Below, piece by piece: positions 1 through 9,388 of a stretch of 64,000 nt of DNA. The notes beneath the pieces were generated by a model, which worked only from the letters and a program-made list of their open reading frames with translations, ran no database searches and was not told the DNA's origin. Location: positions 26,218-90,217 of the forward strand of contig CAKVEW010000012.1 of assembly GCA_934746015.1 (NCBI GenBank), read 5' to 3'. Origin of the DNA: an uncultured Clostridium sp. GTDB taxonomy: Bacteria > Bacillota > Clostridia > Clostridiales > Clostridiaceae. Position numbers and translations under genes: made by a program. Position 1 is the stretch's first letter; the number at the start of each line of letters is the position of its first letter.

Positions 1-1
1 T

Positions 2-202
2 AGAGAAGGACAACCATTTAATGAAAATCATTTAAGACCTTGTCCTATGCTAGAAAATCCAGAGTGCTTACAAGAAATTGTTAAAAAGACAGGAGCTAAA
101 TCAACAGATCTTATGTCTCCAGAATCAGTTGAACACCTATGTGGAAAATGCTTAGAATACTCAGAGGACTGGGGAAAAGTCGCAGATAAGTTGTGGAAAT
201 AA
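2..202 (+). CDS. C-terminal end of a probable radical SAM/SPASM-type protein (partial)
   Basis: An open frame enters from the left edge and ends at TAA 200-202, leaving the last 66 residues. The tail has a cysteine pattern (RPCPMLENPE, then LCGKCLEY) and ends in a Trp-rich stretch. I associate this ending with clostridial radical SAM proteins that carry an auxiliary cysteine cluster at the C-terminus. The radical SAM core lies outside the window, so the family is a recollection rather than a demonstrated match. A terminator follows about 50 bases after the stop, so this is the last gene of its unit. Confidence 0.5.
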   Translation, partial: REGQPFNENHLRPCPMLENPECLQEIVKKTGAKSTDLMSPESVEHLCGKCLEYSEDWGKVADKLWK

Positions 203-245
203 ATTATATATAAGGGTTGTACAATAATTTTTATTGAAAAAAATA

Positions 246-288
246 ATAAAAGTGCAATAGAGTAATATTTATTCTGTTGCACTTTCTT
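246..288 (+). terminator. Rho-independent terminator of the radical-SAM-type gene
   Basis: AGTGCAA at 251-257 pairs with TTGCACT at 277-283. An imperfect A/T and G-T extended stem closes a short loop, and a T-rich stretch follows. Confidence 0.65.
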
Positions 289-665
289 GATATAGGAAGA
301 AAAATAAAATATAAAGTAAATGTGAAATATATTTTTATAAAAAAATTAAAACTTTAATGGCCTTTAGATATATGGTTAAAGTTGTTGATGAAAATTTATA
401 TTTTAAAACCAATGTAAGTAAGACATGTAAATATTAATTACAGATATTTATATAGAGAAATTTATAGGAATTAGTAAAAATGCAAGAATTAATTGGAAAA
501 AGATTCATAATAACTGTTTAACAATTAAATGTCTATATTATTGATAAAATGATATAAAAATAATACATATATTATTATATAGATATATTGACAAGGATAA
601 AAATAGTAATATAATAATTAGTATATAATTTAATTATTGTAAAAAAAATAAAGTGATTGAAGATG
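289..665. other. Gene-free AT-rich interval before IS copy A
   Basis: No plausible coding frame was found on either strand. Short frames here lack ribosome sites and read as low-complexity A/T. The only clear signal is the sigma-A promoter at 588-615, which now has no gene of its own downstream before the IS. Confidence 0.6.
588..615 (+). promoter_or_regulatory. Consensus sigma-A promoter cut off from its gene by the IS
   Basis: TTGACA at 588-593 and TATAAT at 610-615 are separated by 16 bases. Transcription would start near 622 and run into IS copy A, whose transposase lies on the other strand. If the whole block 666-19490 is removed in thought, this promoter sits about 70 bases upstream of the ribosome site of the esterase gene at 19515. 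It was probably the original esterase promoter (inference). Confidence 0.65.
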
Positions 666-818
666 GAATCTGTTAAGCTGTTATGAAAAAATAGCTTAAT
701 AAATCTTAGACTTTCTAGTTCTTTGAAAATTATATAAGTTTGATTATTTTTTTGCATAGGAAATATACCTGCGAAAATATAAATTTTAAAGCAGGTTAAT
801 CAAAAATATTTAAGAACA

Positions 819-1846
819 TTATGAGGCTACGAACCAAGATTTACTTGATATATTATCGCTAGCAAAGCCAGCAACTTCGGCAGGTGTAAGGTTATTCAAT
901 GAACCATGAGCTCTAATAAAGTTATAGTGAAATATAAAGATAAAAATAAGATTATTAGCTTTTTCAAATGAATTAAATCCTTTTTTAGATTTATACCAAG
1001 ACTTAAAGGTTTTATTAAATGATTCTATAAGATTATTGTTTATATCACTAGACATTGGTTTTACAGGCAAATGTTTTGTAGTCGGCAATAGCGTAGCTAT
1101 CGCTTCGTTATAAGCTGGCCATCTGTCTGTTATTAAGTTTGATGGTGAACCATATTTTTTAGCTTCATTTATTAGAGAAAAAGCTGAATTTCATCTCTAT
1201 ATTTGCTTTTGCTTAAATGAAAAGAGACTATAAAACGTGTTTCAGAGTCTATAACTAGCCATAGATAGTGTTTTATACCATTAATAAAAACAACAGTTTC
1301 ATCAGCGTGCCAATCATCAGATTGTAAATCTACTTGATGCTTAAATTTATCAGCTTTCAGTTTGAAAAAAGGAGCAAATTTATTACTCCAATTAGCTATG
1401 GTTACGTGAGACACTTTGATATTAAAGGTATTCATAAGAAACTGAGATATAGCCCTAGTTGCTGTATTGTTTAAGTAATATAGAGTTAAGGCAGTAATAA
1501 TTACTTGTAAAGGAAATCTCATTCCTTTCATAGAAAGAGATCCGGTAACAGCTTCGCTAGACGCTGGATCGATATTAAAGTTATGGTAATTAACTATAAT
1601 ATGATTACACGTTCTATTGCTACATTTATATCTATTGTAGTGTTTATAGGAATGGTGTAAGTAAGTTGATTTGTTACACTTTGGGCATTTAGGATAATTC
1701 ATTTTAGGTCGTCCGATACCATCGCTTGCGATGAATTGACGCTTACATTTTTGACATTGATATTTTTGATTAGCCTGCTTGTCAAAACCAAACTTATATA
1801 GTTTATCGGAGTGACAACGAGGGCATCTAATATTTGTTTTGTTCAT
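819..1846 (-). CDS. IS transposase, DDE type, expressed through a -1 frameshift (copy A)
   Basis: The first frame starts at ATG 1846, with AGGAG a few bases upstream, and stops at 1172 after 224 residues. Shifting by -1 near the TTTTT run at about 1180 continues without a stop to 819, for a total of about 342 residues. The N-terminus has two zinc ribbons (CPRC...CQKC, and CPKC...CSNRTC). The catalytic triad is visible as WHADETVV (first Asp), ITDRWPAY (second Asp) and NNLIESFNK (Glu). The Glu lies only in the second frame, so an active enzyme needs the shift. The same break occurs in copy B, so it is either programmed frameshifting or an old mutation copied by transposition. The shift site is not a classical heptamer. 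Confidence 0.75.
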
Positions 1847-1903
1847 TGCTCTTTTCTCCTTTCGAGGGGGATAATTAGTTCTTTTCAAACTTATTTTATT
1901 TCC

Positions 1904-1933
1904 TTGAGTTGAGAAGAGCAATGTTCATATAAC
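1904..1933 (+). promoter_or_regulatory. Outward-facing promoter in the IS right end, reading into levR
   Basis: TTGAGT at 1904-1909 and TATAAC at 1928-1933 are spaced 18 bases apart, so the start would fall near the IS boundary. The levR start codon is 36 bases beyond -10 and has no other room for a promoter. The same sequence in copy B (19450-19479) faces the esterase gene. Confidence 0.5.
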
Positions 1934-1944
1934 TTAACAGATCG

Positions 1945-1952
1945 CTTATATG
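1945..1952. repeat. 8-bp direct repeat CTTATATG, left junction of cassette
   Basis: CTTATATG directly follows the right end of IS copy A and recurs at 18204-18211 directly before the left end of IS copy B. Eight bases is the target duplication length expected for IS6-type transposition. The repeat is inside the two copies rather than outside, which points to a former circle. Confidence 0.75.
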
Positions 1953-1968
1953 AATTGGGGGGATAAAT

Positions 1969-4773
1969 ATGATTAGTTTAAACGATAAGGTTGAAGAATA
2001 TATTAAAAGTAAGTCAACGGAGATAGATTGGGACAACATTGAGGAATCCTCTGCTACAGCTATTGCTATGGAGATAGGAGAGAAAAGAAGCAATGTTACT
2101 AAGGCCTTAAATGAAATCTATAGGGCTAACAAGCTTATTAAAATTAATTCTACCCCAGTAACCTTTTGGCATATCAAAACAATAGAGGACTTTTATTCTG
2201 TAGTATTAACAAAAAAAAATTTTGATACTATTGATGAATTCAGAAAAGTACTTGGTAATAAGGGTAAAAAAAATGTTTTCGCACAATTAATTGGTTATAA
2301 CAGTAGTTTAAAGCACTGTATAGAGCAGTGCAAGTCAGCTATAGTATATCCTGAGAATGGGCTTCCAATTTTGCTTTATGGAGAACCAGGTACTGGTAAG
2401 AGCTTTATGGCAAGGCTAATGTTTGAATATGGTAAACAGAAAGGTGTTATACCTAAAGAAGGTCAATTTTTAACTATTAACTGCGCAGAGTATTCTAATA
2501 ATCCAGAACTTTTATTGACTAGTTTATTTGGTTATAAAAGAGGTGCTTTTACAGGAGCGGATGAGGATAAAAATGGAATATTGTCTGTAGCTGATAATGG
2601 GGTTTTGTTTATGGATGAAGTTCATGGGCTGAAGCCTGAATGTCAGGAAAAGATATTTTTATTTATGGATAAGGGAATATACCATATGGTAGGAGATAAT
2701 AAAACATGGTATAAATCAAGAGTAAGATTAATTTTTGCAACAACCGAAAAACCGAATAATGTTTTATTAAAAACTCTCCTTAGGAGAATTCCAATAACTG
2801 TTACTTTACCGTCTCTAGAGGATAGATTATCTAAAGAGAAAAAAGAATTGATATATAATAGTTTATATTCAGAAGAGATTAAAGTCAAAAAGATAATTAA
2901 AATCAGCAGAATGGCTTATCAAATATTACTGAACCATAAATATGTTGGTAATATAGGAGAACTTGAAAATGTTATAAAAGCTTCTGTTGCCAATAGCTTA
3001 ATCAATTCGAATGAGGAAGATAATATCAATATACATACATATAATTTACCTTTAGACTTAATGGAAAGCTCTTATACTGTATTTAACAATCCTAAAGAAG
3101 ATAAGGCTATGTTAGAAATAAAAAGCTTAAGGAGTTCTGAAAAATCAGATAACAAGCTGTTTGCACTTAATCAATTTTTAATAGAATCTTTGTTAGAATG
3201 GGATAAAAATATAATAACACTTGATGATTTTATTATAAAAAGCAATGAAAAATTCGAGCAATATATTGATTATCTATATTTCGATGAAAATAAAATTGAT
3301 AAATTCACAGAAAAATTTACAATTAATCTCTTGACCAATATGGTAAACTTGCTAAACCGCAAGTATAGCCCGATTACTCTTTCAAATAATGAGGTGGAAA
3401 TATTAGATAGATTTCTATTAGACTATGGTAATTTTAGTGATTCTAGTGAAAGCCTTTCTATCAAATATTGTACGGAAATAGATAGGATGCTAGAGCAGCT
3501 AACTAAGGTATATAGTTTTAAGAGCAATATGGCAGATGAGCTGTTGCAGTTATTATATGATAGTAATCTAATAGGAACTAATTCTTTAAGCCGTTTGAAT
3601 ATATTTTTGATTTTGAATTATTTAAAAAGAGATATAATACCTTCTACCATACCAGGAATAATAATTGTTCATGGTTATTCTATTGCTAGCGGTATTGCAG
3701 AAGTGGTAAATCAATTGCTAGGTCAGCACATTTTTGACGCCATAGATATGCCGATAAATAGCGATATATTGGCAGTAGCAGAAAAATTAACTGAACAGCT
3801 TAAAAGAATTAAAAACTGTAATGAAATTATTGTTCTTGTAGATATGGGTTCATTAGAAGCAATTAATAGATACCTTGAAGATAAGTTTAAGATGGATATA
3901 GGGATAATAAATAATGTTACGACACGTATGGCTTTGGATGTAGCAACAATGATAATTCAAAAGAAAAATATAAAAGAAATACTTGAGAAGGCTTGCATTA
4001 ATAATACAAATAAATACAGTCTTATTGAGAATAAAAAGAAACAAGATGTAATATTATCTGTATGTGAAACAGGAATTGGAACGGCGAATAAAATAGTGGA
4101 TTTAATTAAAAAAAGCTTACCAAGTGAAATAGATACAATAATTATTACCTATGATTTTAGTAATCTTCAAACTATGGGAGATAAATTATCTTTATTTGAT
4201 AAATACAATGTCTTATTTATTGTGGGAACCAAAAATCCCGATATAACTAATGTTCCATTTCTATCTATAGAAGAGTTAATAGAAGTACAGGATACTACTA
4301 AAATATACAGCTTATTTCAGGGTAAGCTGAGCTATAATCAGGTTGTATCATTTACAAAAAATATTGTAAAGAATTTCTCTTTAGAAAATTTAATTGACTA
4401 CTTGAATATATTAGATCCAAGAAAAATAATCAAAAGCGTTGAAGAGGTTATTTCCAGTCTTCAAAAGGAGCTTAACATGGAATTTAGTAGTGGAACAACC
4501 TTAGGACTTTATATACATATATGTTGCCTAATTGAAAGAACCATAATAGATAAGGAATCTGCTAGCTATAATAATCTTGATGATTTCATAAATGATCATA
4601 AGGATTTTATAAAAATTACTAAAAAACTTTTCTTAGCAATTGAATTATCATATAATGTAACAATTTCCGAATCGGAGATAGCGTATCTATTCGATTATAT
4701 TTATTCAGAAAAGCGTCCTGGTATGTCAAAAATAAAAAGTAATTACAATGATTTGTTTGAGTTTAATGAATAA
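1969..4773 (+). CDS. LevR-type sigma-54-dependent PTS-regulated transcriptional activator
   Basis: This 934-residue activator probably opens sigma-54 promoters of the cassette in response to PTS phosphorylation. Domains in order: an N-terminal winged helix (about 1-75); an AAA+ domain with Walker A GEPGTGKS (138-145), the sigma-54 contact motif GAFTGA (192-197) and Walker B VLFMDEVH (212-219); PRD1 (about 400-550); a mannose-family EIIA-like domain with His568 in IIIVHG; a galactitol-type EIIB-like domain with Cys699 in LSVCETGIG; and PRD2 with His850 in LYIHICC. PRD1 has Asn457 where PRD2 has His. The start at 1969 has GGGGGGAT just upstream and lies 24 bases from the IS end. The LevR family regulates mannose-type PTS operons, which fits the genes at 9389-11901 and the rpoN gene at 16866. 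Confidence 0.92.
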   Translation: MISLNDKVEEYIKSKSTEIDWDNIEESSATAIAMEIGEKRSNVTKALNEIYRANKLIKINSTPVTFWHIKTIEDFYSVVLTKKNFDTIDEFRKVLGNKGKKNVFAQLIGYNSSLKHCIEQCKSAIVYPENGLPILLYGEPGTGKSFMARLMFEYGKQKGVIPKEGQFLTINCAEYSNNPELLLTSLFGYKRGAFTGADEDKNGILSVADNGVLFMDEVHGLKPECQEKIFLFMDKGIYHMVGDNKTWYKSRVRLIFATTEKPNNVLLKTLLRRIPITVTLPSLEDRLSKEKKELIYNSLYSEEIKVKKIIKISRMAYQILLNHKYVGNIGELENVIKASVANSLINSNEEDNINIHTYNLPLDLMESSYTVFNNPKEDKAMLEIKSLRSSEKSDNKLFALNQFLIESLLEWDKNIITLDDFIIKSNEKFEQYIDYLYFDENKIDKFTEKFTINLLTNMVNLLNRKYSPITLSNNEVEILDRFLLDYGNFSDSSESLSIKYCTEIDRMLEQLTKVYSFKSNMADELLQLLYDSNLIGTNSLSRLNIFLILNYLKRDIIPSTIPGIIIVHGYSIASGIAEVVNQLLGQHIFDAIDMPINSDILAVAEKLTEQLKRIKNCNEIIVLVDMGSLEAINRYLEDKFKMDIGIINNVTTRMALDVATMIIQKKNIKEILEKACINNTNKYSLIENKKKQDVILSVCETGIGTANKIVDLIKKSLPSEIDTIIITYDFSNLQTMGDKLSLFDKYNVLFIVGTKNPDITNVPFLSIEELIEVQDTTKIYSLFQGKLSYNQVVSFTKNIVKNFSLENLIDYLNILDPRKIIKSVEEVISSLQKELNMEFSSGTTLGLYIHICCLIERTIIDKESASYNNLDDFINDHKDFIKITKKLFLAIELSYNVTISESEIAYLFDYIYSEKRPGMSKIKSNYNDLFEFNE

Positions 4774-4797
4774 AGGTAGACTGATTTATACATTTAC

Positions 4798-4825
4798 ACC
4801 GTGCTCCTAATTGGCACGGTTTTTT
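4798..4825 (+). terminator. Terminator after levR, overlapping a sigma-54-type promoter
   Basis: ACCGTGC (4798-4804) pairs with GCACGGT (4814-4820) around a 9-base loop and is followed by six T (4820-4825). The right arm is also the -24 element of the promoter at 4811-4828. Confidence 0.7.
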
Positions 4826-4828
4826 GCT
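4811..4828 (+). promoter_or_regulatory. Sigma-54 (-24/-12) type promoter of the aldolase operon
   Basis: TTGGCACGGTTTTTTGCT fits the -24 TTGGCAC and -12 TTGCT elements. The GG and GC pairs are 11 bases apart, one more than the usual 10. The second operon has the same 18-mer with one base changed (9327-9344). The start would be near 4840, about 90 bases before the aldolase ATG. Confidence 0.65.
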
Positions 4829-4931
4829 GTAAACTTAGTGAAGTATATTATATTGATGAGTATATAGGGCTTTTATGGCAATAGCATGGAATATGCTGTG
4901 CTCAAGGAAAAATATTGTGAGGTGTAAAAAT

Positions 4932-5660
4932 ATGAAAGGTACAAAGAAAGCGATAGAACTTACATGGGAGGAACAGGCTAGATATATAGACCAATCTGTG
5001 TTAAAGCCTGAATTTAGTGATGAAGAAGTAATTAAGTACATTCAGGAGGGAATTGATTTTAAATGTAAAACTGTATGTATAAATCCTTCCTCTTTAGACA
5101 TAGCGGCGAAAATGACGGAAGGAACAGAAACAGGTATCTGTGTAGTTTGCGATTTTCCTTTTGGTAAAAGCTCTACTGTATCAAAGGTAGCACAGGGAGA
5201 GTTAATATGCAAGAGTGGTAAGGTGGATGAACTAGATGTGGTTTCAAATTATGGATGGATTAGAAGTAAAAAGTGGCTCCAGGTTAGACAGGATATTAAA
5301 GCTGTAGTGGATATGTGTCACAGCTATAACGTAAAAGCCAAGGTAATATTGGAAACCGATGCTCTTAATTCATTGGAGATACAGAGAGCGACAGAAATTG
5401 CTGTTGAGGCTGGAGCTGATTACATAAAGTCTTCCACGGGCTTTTATACAGGAGGAACTGCTATAGGAGCATCTAATGAGATAATGGATATTATGCTTAA
5501 GGCTTCAGCAGGACGATGTTTAATAAAAGGAAGCGGTGCTATAAGGACACGGGAGCATTTTTTGGAGCTCATTGACATGGGAGTAGACAGAATGGGAATA
5601 GGATATAAATCTACGCCTATTGTGCTTGGAAAAACAATAGAAGAGGTAAGGAAATTATAA
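4932..5660 (+). CDS. Deoxyribose-phosphate aldolase (DeoC) family protein
   Basis: This cytoplasmic class I aldolase of 242 residues would cleave a (deoxy)sugar phosphate through a Schiff base. The Schiff-base lysine is Lys166 in DYIKSSTGF; the second active-site lysine is Lys199 in CLIKGSGAIRT; Asp102 lies in DELDVVSNYG. I chose ATG 4932 because GAGGTG lies eight bases upstream; an in-frame ATG at 4875 has no good ribosome site. It is the first gene behind the sigma-54-type promoter at 4811. The family usually makes glyceraldehyde 3-phosphate and acetaldehyde from deoxyribose 5-phosphate. There are no nucleoside genes here, so a deoxysugar phosphate made by the glycyl radical enzyme downstream is a likelier substrate (inference). 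Confidence 0.82.
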   Translation: MKGTKKAIELTWEEQARYIDQSVLKPEFSDEEVIKYIQEGIDFKCKTVCINPSSLDIAAKMTEGTETGICVVCDFPFGKSSTVSKVAQGELICKSGKVDELDVVSNYGWIRSKKWLQVRQDIKAVVDMCHSYNVKAKVILETDALNSLEIQRATEIAVEAGADYIKSSTGFYTGGTAIGASNEIMDIMLKASAGRCLIKGSGAIRTREHFLELIDMGVDRMGIGYKSTPIVLGKTIEEVRKL

Positions 5661-5684
5661 TATAAGATTGTGGGGTATAGAAGT

Positions 5685-6659
5685 ATGAATATAGGACTTG
5701 TAGGTAATGGAATGATTATACCTGATATACTTAGTCAAATAAAAAACATACCTGAGATGGAGTGTATAGCTATTTGTGGGAGAGAAAAAAGCTCTTTTAA
5801 GCTTCTACAATTAGCTAAAGATTATACTATAAGTAAGGTTTATTATAATTACGAAGAACTACTAGAGGATTCAGAGATTGATGTTATATATGTTGCCATA
5901 GTAAATAGTCTTCACTATGAGTATTGCTTAAAGGCGCTTAATGCAGGAAAGCACGTTATCTGCGAAAAGCCTTTTACATTGAAGTATGAGGAGGCTAAAA
6001 AGCTTAAAGAAACGGCAGAGGGGAAAAAACTATTTTTATTTGAAGCTATAACTACAAGGCATATTCCGGTATATAGTCAGCTTTTTGATAGTATTAAAGA
6101 AATAGGTAATATTAAGGCTGTATTCTGTAATTTGTCGAAATATTCAAGTCGGTATGATGATTTTGTAAAGGGAGAAACTCCTAATGTGTTTAATCCTTCT
6201 TTAGGAGGAGGGGCATTAGAGGATATAAATATTTATAATATTCACTTCTGTGTTGGGCTATTTGGAGAACCTATGGAAGTATCCTATTATGCAAATGTTA
6301 TTAGAGATATTGATATCTCTGGAACCTTAATATTAAAATATGATAACTTTACTGCTTTATGTGTTGGTGCTAAGAATAATAATGTAGGAACGGGTATTTT
6401 TATACAGGGAGAAAAAGGGGCTATAACTTTTAATGAAGGTTCATATTCAATTACAGGATTTAATATTATTACAAAGGGTAGTCAGAGATATATTATCAGC
6501 AAAGAAAAGGAAAGACACAGGATGTTTTTTGAACTCTCGGAGTTTTTAAGAATAATTAAAGAGAAAAAGTATGATCAGTGCTATAGTAATTTAGAAGATA
6601 CTCTAAAGGTTGTAAGGATTAGTGAAGATGCCAGGAAATTTGCAGGGTTAAATTTTTAA
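5685..6659 (+). CDS. Gfo/Idh/MocA family NAD(P)-dependent oxidoreductase
   Basis: The protein is 324 residues. It begins with a Rossmann fold (MNIGLVGNGM, residues 1-10), followed by the family's EKP motif at 94-96 (HVICEKPFTL) and a C-terminal substrate domain with GGGALEDINIYN. I chose ATG 5685, which places the nucleotide-binding motif at the N-terminus as usual; an in-frame GTG at 5670 is possible. The family oxidises or reduces sugars, inositols or small carbonyl compounds. It sits 24 bases after the aldolase, so it probably works on the sugar phosphate or on an aldolase product. The substrate cannot be read from the sequence. Confidence 0.85.
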   Translation: MNIGLVGNGMIIPDILSQIKNIPEMECIAICGREKSSFKLLQLAKDYTISKVYYNYEELLEDSEIDVIYVAIVNSLHYEYCLKALNAGKHVICEKPFTLKYEEAKKLKETAEGKKLFLFEAITTRHIPVYSQLFDSIKEIGNIKAVFCNLSKYSSRYDDFVKGETPNVFNPSLGGGALEDINIYNIHFCVGLFGEPMEVSYYANVIRDIDISGTLILKYDNFTALCVGAKNNNVGTGIFIQGEKGAITFNEGSYSITGFNIITKGSQRYIISKEKERHRMFFELSEFLRIIKEKKYDQCYSNLEDTLKVVRISEDARKFAGLNF

Positions 6660-6729
6660 TAAAGTACTAATTACAATTTTATTTACTCAGTGCCATACTA
6701 TTATAATGATAATCTTGGAGGAATTATGG

Positions 6730-7665
6730 ATGTATCCTATTAAATTTGAAAATATATATTTTGAAAAAATATGGGGAGGAAGTTCTTTAAAAAGTTTTAG
6801 AGAAAATGTGCCAGAGGGGAATATAGGTGAAAGCTGGGATGTTTCTTGTCATCCAAATGGGATGAGCATCGTGGCTAATGGTCCTTTAAAAGGAAGAACA
6901 CTTAAAAGTATAATTGATGAATATGGTTATGATTTGATAGGAAATAAGGTATCTGTAGAAAGGTTTCCCTTATTGATAAAGCTTATTGACGCAAGAGAGA
7001 GACTTTCTGTTCAGGTTCATCCGGATGATGAATATGCCTTGAAGTATGAAAGAGATCAGGGGAAAACAGAAGCTTGGTATGTGCTTAAGGCAGAGCCTGG
7101 GGCTAAATTGATTATAGGGACCAAAGATTGTTCGAAAGAAGAATTTATTGGTGCTTTAGAAGGGAATTATTTAGAAAAATACTTGAATGAAGTACCTGTT
7201 AAAAAAGGAGATTGCTATTTAATTAAAAGTGGGATGGTTCATGCTATATGTGAAGGAGTAACAATTGCTGAGATTCAGCAAAGTAGTGACCTAACCTATA
7301 GAGTTTATGATTATGGAAGACCAAGAGAGCTTCATAAGACCAAAGCTCTTGATGTTATAAATCTTCAGCTCAAGAGTAAGAATCTTCGAATTGATGAAGA
7401 TAAAATGCCTAAAAATAATTGGGGTAATATGTGCGAAAGTGAATTCTTCAATATTGATAAAGCAGTTATAAGTGGGGAACTAAAGGATAAAAGTGATGTA
7501 AACACATTTAGTATTTTAACCTGTGTAGATGGATCGGGAGCTATAAAAGGAGATGGTTTTAAGGAAAATATTAAAGTCGGTGACAGCTTTTTTGTAGCAG
7601 CTGTACTAGGAAATTATGAAATAAGTGGTAGACTAACATTATTAAAAAGCGTGCCAACAAAATAG
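6730..7665 (+). CDS. manA: Class I mannose-6-phosphate isomerase (ManA-like)
   Basis: This zinc cupin isomerase of 311 residues normally interconverts mannose 6-phosphate and fructose 6-phosphate. Metal ligands are recognisable: Gln95 and His97 in QVHPDD, Glu114 in GKTEAW, and His171 in SGMVHAI. The length matches the short Bacillus-type ManA (about 315). ATG 6730 is preceded by GGAGG at a good distance; an upstream in-frame ATG at 6706 lies before that ribosome site. The gene is in line with the aldolase and oxidoreductase, 70 bases after the latter, and supports entry of a mannose-type 6-phosphate brought in by the PTS. Confidence 0.85.
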   Translation: MYPIKFENIYFEKIWGGSSLKSFRENVPEGNIGESWDVSCHPNGMSIVANGPLKGRTLKSIIDEYGYDLIGNKVSVERFPLLIKLIDARERLSVQVHPDDEYALKYERDQGKTEAWYVLKAEPGAKLIIGTKDCSKEEFIGALEGNYLEKYLNEVPVKKGDCYLIKSGMVHAICEGVTIAEIQQSSDLTYRVYDYGRPRELHKTKALDVINLQLKSKNLRIDEDKMPKNNWGNMCESEFFNIDKAVISGELKDKSDVNTFSILTCVDGSGAIKGDGFKENIKVGDSFFVAAVLGNYEISGRLTLLKSVPTK

Positions 7666-7760
7666 ATTAATTAAGTTGTTAGTATAAACGTTCAAGTAGT
7701 ATTAATAACAAGTCTTGTATTCATTTATTTATTTTATGAGGATGATCGAGCCATTTATAG

Positions 7761-8741
<981 letters not shown>

Positions 8742-8900
8742 TGTATAAGACAAATAGCTTGTACATTAAAATTTTAGTTTCAATATGAGATAATGATATC
8801 AAACTATGAAAAGGATGATACGAATCTCAATTTTCTAAATTTTTTGCTACCATAGGCTCTAGAACTTCCAGATGACTGTCGAAAACAAAATAGCTAATAT

Positions 8901-8931
8901 AATAGTCGCCTCTCGGCGACTTATTATTTTC
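8901..8931 (+). terminator. Terminator in the gap after the phosphofructokinase remnant
   Basis: GTCGCC (8905-8910) and GGCGAC (8915-8920) form a tight GC stem with a TCTC loop, extended by A/T pairs and followed by TTATTATTTT. It ends the first cassette operon. Confidence 0.8.
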
Positions 8932-8995
8932 AGAAGACAACTGGGTTGGCGTGTACGTTGATTTTATTTTCAATATTTATATCTTTCTGATATTT

Positions 8996-9085
8996 ATGAT
9001 AAATATAGTAAATGGTGCAACTATGACCGTAGTGCTTAAGACACCTATATTTGCTATAGTAGAGATGATAAAGTCTAAAAAATAA
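8996..9085 (+). pseudogene. Possible remnant of a membrane-protein C-terminus
   Basis: A 29-codon frame encodes a hydrophobic, non-repetitive peptide ending VEMIKSKK and overlaps a strong terminator at 9084. There is no ribosome site before its ATG. It reads like the last residues of a displaced gene rather than a gene of its own. I cannot name the family. Confidence 0.25.
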
Positions 9086-9136
9086 GCACACTTGTATTCA
9101 GTCGGATTACGGTTGAGTATAGGCGTGCTTTTGTTA
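9084..9136 (+). terminator. Long terminator-like hairpin
   Basis: AAGCACACTTGTATTCA at 9084-9100 pairs, with a few G-T pairs, to TGAGTATAGGCGTGCTT at 9114-9130, and TTTTGTT follows. Confidence 0.6.
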
Positions 9137-9208
9137 TAGATTGAAAAGATTTATTTCCCATAGGCGGAGTGATGATCTGACGAAGTTTAGTAAAAATATA
9201 TTTATGCT

Positions 9209-9260
9209 ACATTGGCACTTGAGTTTGATTTGAATTCAAGTGCTTTTATCTTGCCAATGT
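9209..9260. promoter_or_regulatory. Nested inverted repeat, candidate activator site upstream of the PTS promoter
   Basis: ACATTGGCA (9209-9217) pairs with TGCCAATGT (9252-9260). Inside it CACTTGA (9216-9222) pairs with TCAAGTG (9236-9242). It has no T-run, so it is not a terminator. Its centre is about 100 bases upstream of the -24/-12 element at 9327, the usual distance for a sigma-54 activator site. Binding by the LevR protein is inference. Confidence 0.45.
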
Positions 9261-9326
9261 CGTATAAATCCTACTCATTTCGCTGTAAGGTTATAAAATA
9301 TTTGAAAATATTATTAGATTAATAGA

Positions 9327-9344
9327 TTGGCACGATTTTTTGCT
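9327..9344 (+). promoter_or_regulatory. Sigma-54 (-24/-12) type promoter of the PTS-GRE operon
   Basis: TTGGCACGATTTTTTGCT differs at one base from the element at 4811-4828. Here no left hairpin arm is present, so the shared sequence is not explained by a terminator. GG and GC are again 11 bases apart. The EIIA start codon is 45 bases downstream. Confidence 0.7.
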
Positions 9345-9388
9345 ATATTAATAATGAAAAGACTTTTAGACAGAAAGGTGGTGATATT

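Larger units (their letters stand above)
666..1944 (-). mobile_element. Insertion sequence copy A, IS6/IS240-like, 1279 bp
   Basis: The element is repeated at 18212-19490 in the same orientation, and the two copies encode identical proteins. The left end is GAATCTGTTAAG (666-677). The right end read inwards is CGATCTGTTAAG (complement of 1933-1944), so ten of twelve terminal bases are inverted repeats. The transposase has a DDE catalytic domain behind N-terminal zinc ribbons and is split by a -1 frameshift. An outward promoter lies in the right end. The flanking octamers do not match each other across this copy (658-665 against 1945-1952). The IS6-like assignment rests on domain type, TIR style and the 8-bp repeat described separately. 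Confidence 0.85.

Noticed and set aside
28..282. An 84-codon minus-strand frame
   Set aside because: It lies opposite the radical-SAM-type tail, which has clear motifs, and has no ribosome site.
9213..9230. A third TTGGCAC as a sigma-54 promoter
   Set aside because: TTGGCAC is followed by TTGAGTTTGA with no GC pair at -12. It is part of the palindrome at 9209-9260.
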